Positions 16,875 to 25,682 of a DNA stretch of 48,936 nucleotides are shown here, piece by piece. Each line of letters opens with the position of its first letter. Positions within the stretch are counted from its first letter, which is position 1. The notes beneath the pieces were generated by a model that saw only the letters and a list, made by a program, of their open reading frames with translations, had not been told where the DNA came from and did not search any database. The stretch is from Chitinophagaceae bacterium (lineage in GTDB: Bacteria; Bacteroidota; Bacteroidia; Chitinophagales; Chitinophagaceae): contig JABFRU010000034.1 in assembly GCA_013140985.1 (NCBI GenBank), forward strand, positions 1 to 48,936, written 5' to 3'. The position numbers and the translations under genes were made by a program.

Positions 16875-17768
16875 ATGAGTATTCCTAAAGGAAAACTGAT
16901 TGCTATCGGTGGTGCTGAGGATAAAGGCACCGATCTGGAAACCGGTCAAGTCTATCGTAATAATCTCAATTTTTTTGAACTGGGCATCCTTCGCCGGGTA
17001 GTAGAAGAAGCTGGCGGCACATCATCAAGAATAGAGGTGATCACTACGGCATCTACTATACCATATGAAGTGGGCGAGAATTATCTCAATGCTTTTGGAA
17101 AGATCGGCTGCACCAATGCAGGTGTCATGCATATCCGCAACCGGCAGGACACTGCTGATGATGAGTACATCGAACGGATCCGCCATTGCGATGCGGTGAT
17201 GTTTACCGGCGGCAATCAATTGCGTTTGAGTGTGACGGATGGGGGCACAGAATTTTTATCCATCCTGAAAAGAAGATACCTGGAAGAAGATTTTTTAATT
17301 GCAGGCACATCGGCCGGCGCTATGGCGATGAGCCATACGATGATCTATGAAGGAAATGCAGCAAGGGCGCATCTAAAAGGGGAAGTAAAAATGACCACTG
17401 GTCTTGGCTTCATCAATTCAGTCATCATTGATTCGCATTTTGAAAAAAGAGGAAGGTTTGGAAGGTTGGTACAGGCCGTGGCCACTAATCCATCTGCTAT
17501 CGGTATTGGATTGGGAGAAGATACCGGGATGCTGATCACCGGAGGAAATAAAATGGAAGGGATCGGCAGCGGGCTGGTGGTTATAATTGACGGACATGAT
17601 ATCCTTCATTCAAACATTGCTGATATTCCTGACGGCAACCCGGTGAGTATTGAAAACCTGAAAGTTCATTTCTGTGAAAAGGGGAATGGGTATTTAATAA
17701 AAGAAAGAAAATTCTTACCTGAAGCCAGCGAAGGATCGGTGATAAAGAAGCAAGTGGATGTGGAGTGA
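16875..17768 (+). CDS. cphB: Cyanophycinase
   Basis: Serine peptidase (S51 family) that cuts cyanophycin into beta-Asp-Arg dipeptides. The 297 residues show KLIAIGGAEDKG near the N terminus, MFTGGNQLRLS, the nucleophile elbow AGTSAGAMAMS with Ser near residue 145, and VIIDSHFEKRGRFGRL with the catalytic-site His. There is no signal peptide, so it is cytoplasmic like the synthetase. An ATG four bases upstream (16871) reads into a stop after five codons, so 16875 is the start. It has its own candidate promoter. No isoaspartyl dipeptidase for the next step is found in the window. Confidence 0.95.
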   Translation: MSIPKGKLIAIGGAEDKGTDLETGQVYRNNLNFFELGILRRVVEEAGGTSSRIEVITTASTIPYEVGENYLNAFGKIGCTNAGVMHIRNRQDTADDEYIERIRHCDAVMFTGGNQLRLSVTDGGTEFLSILKRRYLEEDFLIAGTSAGAMAMSHTMIYEGNAARAHLKGEVKMTTGLGFINSVIIDSHFEKRGRFGRLVQAVATNPSAIGIGLGEDTGMLITGGNKMEGIGSGLVVIIDGHDILHSNIADIPDGNPVSIENLKVHFCEKGNGYLIKERKFLPEASEGSVIKKQVDVE

Positions 17769-17779
17769 TGGTCAATCGG

Positions 17780-17805
17780 TTTATAAGTTAATTAGTTGAT
17801 AAGTT
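17780..17805 (+). repeat. Short intergenic TTGATAAGTT-type repeat
   Basis: Two imperfect copies of a TTATAAGTTAATTAGTTGATAAG-like pattern lie between cphB and the next gene. It resembles the short tandem repeats found between genes elsewhere in this window; no function is visible. Confidence 0.35.
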
Positions 17806-17885
17806 TCCTGTGATCATGCCTCCTTATTATTTTATTTAGCATCTGCAATGGGTGCTTTTTGTATTTTTATAGTATAACAATCAAT

Positions 17886-18569
17886 ATGAAAAAACTATTA
17901 TTCATTTCCGCTATCATCATTCTTTCCTGTGCTTTTACTACGCAAAAGAAAACGAAGGTGATCTTCTTTGGGGATTCTATTACAGAATTGGGAGTGAAAA
18001 AAGATCCAAGATCCGGTACCGGCTATATCCTGAAATTGGACAGCATGCTGAAAGCGGACAACAAAAGCAATGAATGGGAATTGATCGGTTCGGGTGTCAG
18101 CGCCAATAAAGTGTATGACCTGTATTTAAGAATGGAGGATGATGTGTTGAGCAAGAATCCTGATGCAGTTGTTATTTATGTTGGCGTAAACGATGTGTGG
18201 CATAAAACATTGCTGGGAACAGGAACTGATGCCGATAAGTTTGAAAAATTCTACCAGGCGATCATTAAGAAACTAAAAGATAAAAATATCAAAGTGTTGC
18301 TTTGCACACCGGCTGTGGTAGGGGAGAAGAATGATATGAGCAACCCGCTGGATGGCGATCTGAACCGTTATAGCAATATCATCAGAGATATTGCAAAGAA
18401 AAATAATTTGCCATTAATAGATCTGCGGAAAAAATTCCATGATTATTTAAGTAAAAATAATCCGGAGAACAAGGAGAAAGATATTCTTACTTATGATAAA
18501 GTGCACATGAATGATAAAGGCAACCAGTTTTTGGCAGATGCCATGTGGGAAACATTGAAAAAATTATAG
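17886..18569 (+). CDS. Secreted SGNH/GDSL hydrolase
   Basis: About 227 residues from the ATG at 17886, which opens a signal peptide (MKKLLFISAIIILSC); an earlier in-frame ATG at 17859 adds nine unlikely residues. Cys15 could be a lipid-modified residue, although the Leu before Ser is not typical of a lipobox. The mature part has VIFFGDSITELG (block I, catalytic Ser), VSANKVYDLYLR (block II Gly region), VIYVGVNDVWH (block III Asn) and YDKVHMNDKGNQ with catalytic Asp/His. It resembles sialate or acetylxylan esterases of the family. Substrate not known. Confidence 0.85.
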   Translation: MKKLLFISAIIILSCAFTTQKKTKVIFFGDSITELGVKKDPRSGTGYILKLDSMLKADNKSNEWELIGSGVSANKVYDLYLRMEDDVLSKNPDAVVIYVGVNDVWHKTLLGTGTDADKFEKFYQAIIKKLKDKNIKVLLCTPAVVGEKNDMSNPLDGDLNRYSNIIRDIAKKNNLPLIDLRKKFHDYLSKNNPENKEKDILTYDKVHMNDKGNQFLADAMWETLKKL

Positions 18570-18676
18570 CGGGTTGAAGTTTTTCATTGCTTCATTGAAT
18601 AATCATTTCATTTTGTAGAAACAATTAGTGCTGCAACCTTTGCTGATGGCGATGTTGTTATCTTTATCAGTATCGG

Positions 18677-19735
18677 ATGATCTGGCCGTTTCAACATAAA
18701 CAGGAAGCCCGGTATTGGTTAAAGGTCTTTGCGATGTATGCAATGATCGAGGCCTGTATTCAATTAATGTTCCTCATCGTCCTGAACAATTTTGGCAAGC
18801 AACGTATCAGTATTGTAGAATTACATATACTCATGTGGTTCTTTCAATGCTTGCTGATATGGCCGATTTGGTGGGTTGCAAAATCTGTTTATAAAAAACC
18901 TGTGCTGGTACAGGTTGTCGTTAATATTGCTTTCTATCTTATCTATTCTTATTGTTGGTTTGGCCCGGTGCAGGACCTCATCGGTTACTTGTATGAAAAC
19001 CTGCAATCATTGACAAGGGCGCCGGATGATAGACAGGTTGCCATTCTCGATAGCGGGAATCAATATTCTTATCTTAACTACCAATTGCTGAAACACAGTT
19101 TTCGTCTTTCTGTTTTCTTCCTGGCGGCTTATTTTTATAATTACCGCCTCGAAGAAAAAAAGCGATTGGCGCTTGCCGTTGCTAACAGGGAATTACAGAT
19201 CAGAATGCTGAAATGGCATCTGAATCCATCTTTTTATTTTAAAACGATCCAGCATCTGCAACAACTGGCTGCAGGGCATCCGGCCAAAGCAACCGAACCG
19301 ATATTGCAATTAGCGAAAGTGATGGAATATGTGATCTATGAAGCCAAGGAAAAACTTATTGATGTAAAAAAAGAGATCAACTTTCTTGTTAACTATACCC
19401 GGTTGCTGAATGAGCACAATACCAATGTTGTTATTGAAGCAACAATAAATGGTGACTATGAAAAACTGAAAATATCTCCTTTACTGCTTGTCGGTATCAT
19501 AGACAGGATCATTTCGGATGGCAATGGCACCCGCAAAACTCATTACCGGATGGGGTTGGATTTTTCAGGCCGGGAGATGAAAGTAGCACTCAATGCCAAT
19601 GCAGATAAAAAAGATCTTTCTTCATTGCTGACCGGGGATAGCCAATCGAGGCTGCAGGAATTATACCCGGGCAAATTCAATTTTGAAAATTCGAACGGCA
19701 CAGTTAAACTCAGCATTATCCTGGATGAAGAATGA
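18677..19735 (+). CDS. Degenerate LytS-like histidine kinase (pseudokinase)
   Basis: A 352-residue membrane protein with about four N-terminal helices followed by a region that aligns with the His_kinase (PF06580) and ATPase domains of the next gene. The key residues are lost. The phospho-acceptor motif reads HLNPSFYFK with Ser185 in place of the His of NPHF. The N box reads IIDRIISDGNG instead of VENAFKHG, and no glycine-rich G box is visible. It should therefore neither autophosphorylate nor bind ATP in the usual way. The frame is intact with no internal stops, so it is a conserved-length protein rather than a broken gene. It overlaps the true kinase gene and may act as its partner. Confidence 0.85.
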   Translation: MIWPFQHKQEARYWLKVFAMYAMIEACIQLMFLIVLNNFGKQRISIVELHILMWFFQCLLIWPIWWVAKSVYKKPVLVQVVVNIAFYLIYSYCWFGPVQDLIGYLYENLQSLTRAPDDRQVAILDSGNQYSYLNYQLLKHSFRLSVFFLAAYFYNYRLEEKKRLALAVANRELQIRMLKWHLNPSFYFKTIQHLQQLAAGHPAKATEPILQLAKVMEYVIYEAKEKLIDVKKEINFLVNYTRLLNEHNTNVVIEATINGDYEKLKISPLLLVGIIDRIISDGNGTRKTHYRMGLDFSGREMKVALNANADKKDLSSLLTGDSQSRLQELYPGKFNFENSNGTVKLSIILDEE

Positions 19736-20804
19736 CCGCTACGATATAGCCGTGATGATCAGCGATGATAACCGGCCCAGAAAATTCTGGACGAAAGCCT
19801 TCCTGGTCTATGCCGCGGCCGAGATCTTTATTTTAGGAACACAGTATATTATTACATCCGAACAATGTCCGAGATGTATTTTTCCGCCTGCTTTTTATGC
19901 TGTCAATTTTTCACAACACCTTTTATTTACAGGGGTTCTTTGGTTCCTGTTGAATAAATTCTATTATTTGCAATTGTGGAAGATCGTCCTGATCAATATT
20001 GTAGTTTTCTTTGCCTATTATTTTCTGTGGCTGGCAACCATGTACCTGATTTTTAATTCAGGTATCCATTCGATCATACCTGCAAAATCTCCGCAGCGGG
20101 ACTTCCGCTTTTTTCTTTATGGTTCATGGGCCGATATCGGGAAATATTTTCTGAAACTATCTGCATTCTATGTTGTTAAATTCTACTTTGAATACAGGAA
20201 GGCAGAGATGCAACGGATACAATTGGCTGTCATCAATAAAGACATGCAGTTGAATTTATTGAAGCAACAGTTAAGTCCCCATTTTTATTTTAATACCCTC
20301 AATAATCTTTATGGATTGGCAAGAATCAATAGCGAAAAATTATCACAGGCGTTGCATCAATTATCCAATATCATGCGGTATGTGATCACTGATTGCAACC
20401 AGCCGAAAGTATTACTGGAGCAGGAGATACGGTTTCTTGAAAGTTACATAGCATTGGAAAAACTCCGCTATGAACAAAATACGGTGATAGAAATGAAAGT
20501 GGAAGGTCATGCAAACGGGCAAACGGTATTGCCGTTGTTGCTGATACAATTCGTGGAGAATGCATTCAAACATGGTATGAAAGAAAAGTCAGAGCAGAAT
20601 TGGATGAAAGTGGATCTGCAAATTCGAAAAAATGAATTGTTATTCCGGGTGGACAATAGTTATTATGCAACATCAGTTGCCGGCGGCATTGGTATCAATA
20701 GCGTAAAACATATCCTGAACCTCCAGTATGAGGGTAAACATGATTTGCAAATGCTGCATGAGAATAATCACTTTTCGGTAACTTTAAAACTGGATCTCTC
20801 ATGA
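19725..20804 (+). CDS. LytS/YehU-type sensor histidine kinase
   Basis: Membrane sensor kinase of about 359 residues. Four hydrophobic helices occupy the first 150 residues. They are followed by LKQQLSPHFYFNTLNNL with the phospho-acceptor His at about residue 186, then the N box IQFVENAFKHGMKE and the G box AGGIGINSVKHIL. I take ATG 19725, which overlaps the end of the preceding pseudokinase gene by 11 bases; ATG 19755 is possible. The end overlaps the response regulator by four bases (ATGA). The three genes form one translationally coupled signalling unit. Confidence 0.92.
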   Translation: MKNDRYDIAVMISDDNRPRKFWTKAFLVYAAAEIFILGTQYIITSEQCPRCIFPPAFYAVNFSQHLLFTGVLWFLLNKFYYLQLWKIVLINIVVFFAYYFLWLATMYLIFNSGIHSIIPAKSPQRDFRFFLYGSWADIGKYFLKLSAFYVVKFYFEYRKAEMQRIQLAVINKDMQLNLLKQQLSPHFYFNTLNNLYGLARINSEKLSQALHQLSNIMRYVITDCNQPKVLLEQEIRFLESYIALEKLRYEQNTVIEMKVEGHANGQTVLPLLLIQFVENAFKHGMKEKSEQNWMKVDLQIRKNELLFRVDNSYYATSVAGGIGINSVKHILNLQYEGKHDLQMLHENNHFSVTLKLDLS

Positions 20805-21529
20805 AAAATATTATATGTGCAGTAATTGATGACGAGCCGATTGCCCGTAACATCCTGGAAGATTTTGTGAACCAGGATGAACGATTGTCATTACAAGGAA
20901 ACTATAAGAATGCAAAAGAAGCGCTGAAGGGCATCACCACGCAACCGGTTGAGCTTGTTTTCCTGGATATCAATATGCCCGGGCTTACGGGATTTCAGTT
21001 CCTGCGGTCAATGACAAATCCGCCTGCTGTTATATTCACTACGGCGTACAGGGAACATGCGATGGAAGGTTTTGATGCCAATGCCATTGATTATCTTTTA
21101 AAGCCAATCGCTATCGAACGTTTTTTACTCGCTGTTAATAAAGCATGGAAATTTTTGCGCCCGGCGATCAATGAAACAGGTAATACAACCATAAAGGATA
21201 GTGAAGATTTCTTTTTTGTAAAAGCCGATGGCGGATTAACCAAGATATTCTTTGAAGAAATACTATTTATTGAAGCACTGAAAGAATATGTGAAGATCGT
21301 AACGAAGGACAGGTCAGTCATTACGTATCACACCATTTCAGGATTAGAAGAAAAATTACCCACTGGAAAATTTTACCGCACACACCGTTCCTATATTGTC
21401 AATATAAAAGCCATCACCAGTATCGAAGCCTTCACAGTAAAGATCGATAAGCATGAACTTCCTATAAGCCGTAATGAAAGAGATGCATTTGTGGCATTGG
21501 TTGCCAGTGGCAAAATCATATCAAAGTAA
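20801..21529 (+). CDS. LytTR family response regulator
   Basis: Two-domain transcription factor of 242 residues. The receiver domain has the acidic pair in VIDDEPIARN, phospho-acceptor Asp at about residue 56 in VFLDINMPGLTG, TTAYREHAMEGF and the conserved Lys of YLLKPI. The C-terminal LytTR DNA-binding domain runs from about residue 140, with ILFIEALKEYVKIVT and FYRTHRSYIVNIKAI. It is the natural partner of the kinase encoded just before it. Targets are not known; the repeat protein gene 140 bases downstream is a candidate. Confidence 0.93.
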   Translation: MKNIICAVIDDEPIARNILEDFVNQDERLSLQGNYKNAKEALKGITTQPVELVFLDINMPGLTGFQFLRSMTNPPAVIFTTAYREHAMEGFDANAIDYLLKPIAIERFLLAVNKAWKFLRPAINETGNTTIKDSEDFFFVKADGGLTKIFFEEILFIEALKEYVKIVTKDRSVITYHTISGLEEKLPTGKFYRTHRSYIVNIKAITSIEAFTVKIDKHELPISRNERDAFVALVASGKIISK

Positions 21530-21670
21530 TTCGTTGAAATATTTGCTCCGTTTATTGAAACTGCCAGCGGAACAGGTAAGTGTTTTTTAGCTTCATAAGC
21601 AACATTTTTTACTGTTCAGGGCACAAGTTATTTTTTGTTCTGTGCTTTTTTCAAACGATAAAAAACGGGT

Positions 21671-23848
21671 ATGAAAAAAACGACATGGGTTACACTGCTA
21701 ATGAGTTTTATTATTCCGGCGCTTTCTTTTTCCCAGAACGTAGGCATCGGCACCACCACCCCAACTGCCAAATTGCATATAAGAGGCTCTTCCGATATTT
21801 CGCAGCTTTTTATTGATGCCAACAGTACACAATCAGCCGATCAACCTCTGCTGAAACTCAGAAACAGTTCAGGCGCAGATTTGCTCTGGATGCATTCAGA
21901 TAATGCTGCCAATACCTTTGTAGGCCTCAATACCGGCAGATTTAATAATGCCACAGGTGGCGCAACAGGAAATTCTTTTTTTGGAAGCCTTGCTGCTGAT
22001 TCAAATACAATCGGAGCCAATAATACAGTTGTTGGCCGTGAGGCATTATTCTCCAATAAAGCAGGTGATAACGCAACGGCTATTGGTTACCAGGCAATGC
22101 AATACACTAATAGTACCACTGGTTCATTTAGCAATACAAATATTGCCGTGGGCTACCAGGCATTGAGAGGCTCAACTACGGCAGGCAGTAATACGGGCAC
22201 TGGCAATACTGCAATAGGGTATCAGTCAATGTTAAACAACAGCACTGGTTTTAATAACACGGCGTATGGCAGAAATGCCCTTTTATCAAATACTGGTGGA
22301 GATAATAACACAGCTTTAGGGTATCAATCGCTCAATGATAACACGACTGGATTAAATAATACAGCAACGGGATTCCAGTCTTTGTATAACAATGCAGACG
22401 GTGACCGCAATACTGCGTATGGCACATCTGCTTTGTTATCTAACGTAGCAGGGAACAATGGGACAGCTTTTGGAAATGGGGCTATGTCATTGTCAAATAA
22501 CCAGGGTTCCTCTTTTACCAATACGAGTGTGGCTTTTGGATACGAGGCATTAAGAGGTTCAGTCAGCGCATCCGCCAATACAGGTACCGGAAACAGCGCA
22601 ATAGGATATCAATCTTTACGAAATAACAGTTCAGGTGATGATAATACGGCTATGGGATACAATTCACTTATAACAAATAGTACGGGCAGTGCAAATTCAA
22701 CAGTTGGGTATTTATCACTCGGCGATAATAGTACCGGTAGCCAGAATACCGCTATTGGCTGGCAGGCATTAAGGAATAATACAACGGCCGATTCTAACAC
22801 AGTGATGGGTGCCCGTGCCATGTTAGATAACACTACCGGCAGCAGGAATGTAGCAATAGGTACCAATACGCTGCTCGAAACAGTGGCTGGCAGTAACGGT
22901 ACGGCTATAGGATATAATGCAATGGGTAATTACAATAACACGGCAACACCATTTACTAACTTTAATGTGGCTGTTGGATATGGGGCATTATTTGGAGAGC
23001 CAAATAATGCTGCTTCTATTAATACGGGAAACAATAATACTGCTGTTGGCTATCTGTCACTTTATAGTAATGGTAGTGGAGATAATAATACTGCTATAGG
23101 CAAGGAGGCATTGTACAATAATTCTAATGGGAGTTTTAATACATCCGTTGGTATGTTCTCACTTCTTAATAATTATGGAAGCGATAGAAATACGGCTGTG
23201 GGCTATAGCGCAGGAAGTGCTTTTGTAAATGCCGATGACTGTACATTTATTGGTTATAATAGTGAATCAAATGCTCCTCTTAACTTTAACCAGACAGCAA
23301 TTGGAAGCGGAGCGATAGTAACCGGCTTCGACAGGGTACGTGTCGGTAATACCAATGTTACATCCATCGGCGGGCAGGTGGGCTGGACTACTTTTTCTGA
23401 TGGCCGGTTTAAAAAAAATATCGACGAAAACATTCCGGGGCTTGATTTCATTTTAAAACTAAGGCCTGTTTCTTACACAACTGATATTACTGCACTCAAC
23501 CAGTTTATTGGTGTTGATGAAATAAGAAAGATAAAAGAAAGTCGTGGCGAAAAATTTGCTGTTGCTAAACCTGGTTACCAGGAAACCATCCGTCATTCCG
23601 GATTTATCGCACAGGAAGTGGAGAGTGCTGCAAAGCAACTGGGATTTCCGTTCAGTGGTATCGATATCCCGACCAACGATAAAAGTCCTTATGGAATACG
23701 CTATGCAGAGTTTGTAGTGCCACTGGTAAAAGCAGTGCAGGAACAACAAAAAATCATCGAGGCGCAAAATAAAAGAAACAATGAACAGCAAACTCAATTA
23801 GATAATCTTTCAAAGGAAATTGAATTGCTAAAAGCAAAGCTGAAATAA
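21671..23848 (+). CDS. Secreted repeat protein with C-terminal S74-type chaperone domain
   Basis: A 725-residue surface protein. A signal peptide (ending ALSFSQ) precedes a QNVGIGTTTPTAKLHI segment often seen in Bacteroidota tail-fibre-like proteins. Residues of about 70-560 consist of 17-residue repeats of the form NNTAxGxxALxxNxxGx, as in the beta-roll heads of trimeric adhesins. The C-terminal region begins with SDGRFKKNI and contains FILKLRPVSY and HSGFIAQEVE, the Peptidase_S74 intramolecular chaperone domain, followed by a coiled coil (QEQQKIIEAQNKR onward). A trimeric fibre is likely. Whether the end is cleaved off is not known. No T9SS sorting domain is seen. Confidence 0.85.
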   Translation: MKKTTWVTLLMSFIIPALSFSQNVGIGTTTPTAKLHIRGSSDISQLFIDANSTQSADQPLLKLRNSSGADLLWMHSDNAANTFVGLNTGRFNNATGGATGNSFFGSLAADSNTIGANNTVVGREALFSNKAGDNATAIGYQAMQYTNSTTGSFSNTNIAVGYQALRGSTTAGSNTGTGNTAIGYQSMLNNSTGFNNTAYGRNALLSNTGGDNNTALGYQSLNDNTTGLNNTATGFQSLYNNADGDRNTAYGTSALLSNVAGNNGTAFGNGAMSLSNNQGSSFTNTSVAFGYEALRGSVSASANTGTGNSAIGYQSLRNNSSGDDNTAMGYNSLITNSTGSANSTVGYLSLGDNSTGSQNTAIGWQALRNNTTADSNTVMGARAMLDNTTGSRNVAIGTNTLLETVAGSNGTAIGYNAMGNYNNTATPFTNFNVAVGYGALFGEPNNAASINTGNNNTAVGYLSLYSNGSGDNNTAIGKEALYNNSNGSFNTSVGMFSLLNNYGSDRNTAVGYSAGSAFVNADDCTFIGYNSESNAPLNFNQTAIGSGAIVTGFDRVRVGNTNVTSIGGQVGWTTFSDGRFKKNIDENIPGLDFILKLRPVSYTTDITALNQFIGVDEIRKIKESRGEKFAVAKPGYQETIRHSGFIAQEVESAAKQLGFPFSGIDIPTNDKSPYGIRYAEFVVPLVKAVQEQQKIIEAQNKRNNEQQTQLDNLSKEIELLKAKLK

Positions 23849-23876
23849 GCTGTTTGCAACCTATAAAAACTATTCT

Positions 23877-25682
23877 ATGAAATCTATTTACACCGTTATT
23901 CTATTATTCTTTTTTACAAAATTAAATGCAGTAACGAGATATGTAACACCCTCCGGCGCTGGCGCTATGAACGGCACCAGCTGGGCTAATGCATTTCCCG
24001 GAATTTCTTTGCAAACAGCGATCAATGCCTCCGCTCCCGGCGATGAAGTGTGGGTACAGTCGGGAACTTATTTTACCACACTCACTGCCAACAGGAATAT
24101 TTGGTTCAATATGATAAACGGTGTGGCGATCTATGGAAGTTTTTCCGGAACAGAAACAAGTGTATCGCAAAGAGTTTTTACATGCGGCTTCTCTTCTATA
24201 TTAAGTGCTGAGATCGGCGTTGCAGGTATTGCAGATAATAGTTATCATGTTATCAGCAACAGTAGTTTGAATACTACAGCAATACTGGATGGATTTACTA
24301 TTACCGGGGCCAATGCAAATTTTGACCTTGTTGGAAATGATAACCGCAGCTTGGGCGGCGGCATGCTTAACAATGGCCAGAATGGTGGCACTTGCACACC
24401 AACGATCAGGAATTGTTTATTTACTAATAATTCAGCATTGTTTGGTGGTGGCATTTTTGATCATGGACAGAACGGCGGTAATGCAAGCCCGGTGATCAGC
24501 AATTGCATCTTTGCATTCAACAATGCAACAGGTGGCGGTGGCGCCATTGATAATTTTGGATATGGCGGGAATGCAAGCCCTGTTATCACCAATTGTGTTT
24601 TTTATGGCAACACAGCAACTGACAGGGCAGGGGCTATGTATTGCTGGGGTGGAGGAAATGGGAATGCAAGTCCAACGATCCTGAATTCTGTTTTTGTAAA
24701 TAATTCTTCATTTGATGGTGGTGGGATCGTATGTGATCGTTTGAATTTTGTATCGGGTAGCTCTGGTACGGCTAATCCAACCATTCGCAACAGTATATTC
24801 TGGGGCAATACAGCAGGAGGCACAGGTCCGCAGTTCATTACATTCGGCGGAGGTACATTTACTGCCACCTATTCTCTTATTGATATCAGCAATCAAAATC
24901 CGCCGCATATTATTTCAGGACCGGGCACCGGTAATATTTTTTCAGCACCCACTTTTTTAAATATACTCAATGCGATCGGCGCCGATAATTGCTGGCTGAC
25001 AACGGATGATGGTTTGCAATTGCAGGCAACCTCTCAGGGTATTGATGATGGCGATAATAGTGGTGTGCCGGCATTTGACATCCGTGGTTATAACAGGATC
25101 AGCAACGGTATAGTTGATATGGGCGCTTATGAACTCGACCTCTCAATTGTACCGGTTAGCCTGTTTGAGTTCACCGGAATAAGCCATCGGAATACAAATA
25201 AATTATTTTGGAAAACTGCTTCTGAAAATAACAGCCGTTCATTTGAAATAGAAAGAAGCATCGATGGTTTGCGGTTTGAAAAAATTGGAGAAGTAGTTGC
25301 TGCCGACAACAGTACTATTACCCGCTATTATCAATTTGCTGATGATCGTTTAACAGCTTCAGCATATTATTACCGTTTAAAGCAAAATGATGCAGATGGA
25401 AAATTTGCTTTCAGTCCTGTTATCTTATTGAAGCAAAAAGATAACAAAAGTGAAGTGATCGTTTTTCCAAACCCGGTAAGAAATATTGCAACCGTTGTAT
25501 TTGATAGAAACCTGGTTAACGAAGAATTATTATTGTTCAACAGCAACGGCCAGCAAATGACAAAACTGATCATCAATGGGAACACTACTTATTTTGATCT
25601 GTCAAAAATGCCTGCGGGATTGTATTTATTGACCAATCAGGAAAAAGGTATCAGTGTTAAAATTCAGAAGATTGTTGAATGA
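23877..25682 (+). CDS. T9SS-secreted right-handed beta-helix protein
   Basis: A 601-residue secreted protein. After a signal peptide, residues 20-420 contain parallel beta-helix repeats with recurring NASPxIxNCxF and GGGI motifs, of the kind found in polysaccharide-active or adhesive choice-of-anchor proteins, and end at VDMGAYELD, typical of that group. Residues of about 435-510 look like an Ig-like fold (FEIERSIDGLRFEKIGEV). The last 80 residues form a T9SS type A sorting domain: VFPNPVRN, then LLLFNSNGQQM and MPAGLYLL, ending VKIQKIVE. It is thus exported across the outer membrane and probably surface-attached. 28 bases follow the preceding gene. Confidence 0.88.
   Translation: MKSIYTVILLFFFTKLNAVTRYVTPSGAGAMNGTSWANAFPGISLQTAINASAPGDEVWVQSGTYFTTLTANRNIWFNMINGVAIYGSFSGTETSVSQRVFTCGFSSILSAEIGVAGIADNSYHVISNSSLNTTAILDGFTITGANANFDLVGNDNRSLGGGMLNNGQNGGTCTPTIRNCLFTNNSALFGGGIFDHGQNGGNASPVISNCIFAFNNATGGGGAIDNFGYGGNASPVITNCVFYGNTATDRAGAMYCWGGGNGNASPTILNSVFVNNSSFDGGGIVCDRLNFVSGSSGTANPTIRNSIFWGNTAGGTGPQFITFGGGTFTATYSLIDISNQNPPHIISGPGTGNIFSAPTFLNILNAIGADNCWLTTDDGLQLQATSQGIDDGDNSGVPAFDIRGYNRISNGIVDMGAYELDLSIVPVSLFEFTGISHRNTNKLFWKTASENNSRSFEIERSIDGLRFEKIGEVVAADNSTITRYYQFADDRLTASAYYYRLKQNDADGKFAFSPVILLKQKDNKSEVIVFPNPVRNIATVVFDRNLVNEELLLFNSNGQQMTKLIINGNTTYFDLSKMPAGLYLLTNQEKGISVKIQKIVE

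Noticed and set aside
18677-19735. Reading the first sensor gene as a pseudogene
   Set aside because: No stop or frameshift is present, the membrane part is intact and it is overlapped with the kinase gene, so a full-length pseudokinase is the better description.
21610-21655. Hairpin GCACA/TGTGC with T-run before the fibre gene as a terminator
   Set aside because: Only a 5-bp stem with a long loop; too weak to call.
21900-23330. Regular repeats of about 51 bases resembling a CRISPR array
   Set aside because: They are in frame with 17-residue protein repeats, imperfect, have no unique spacers, and no cas genes are nearby.
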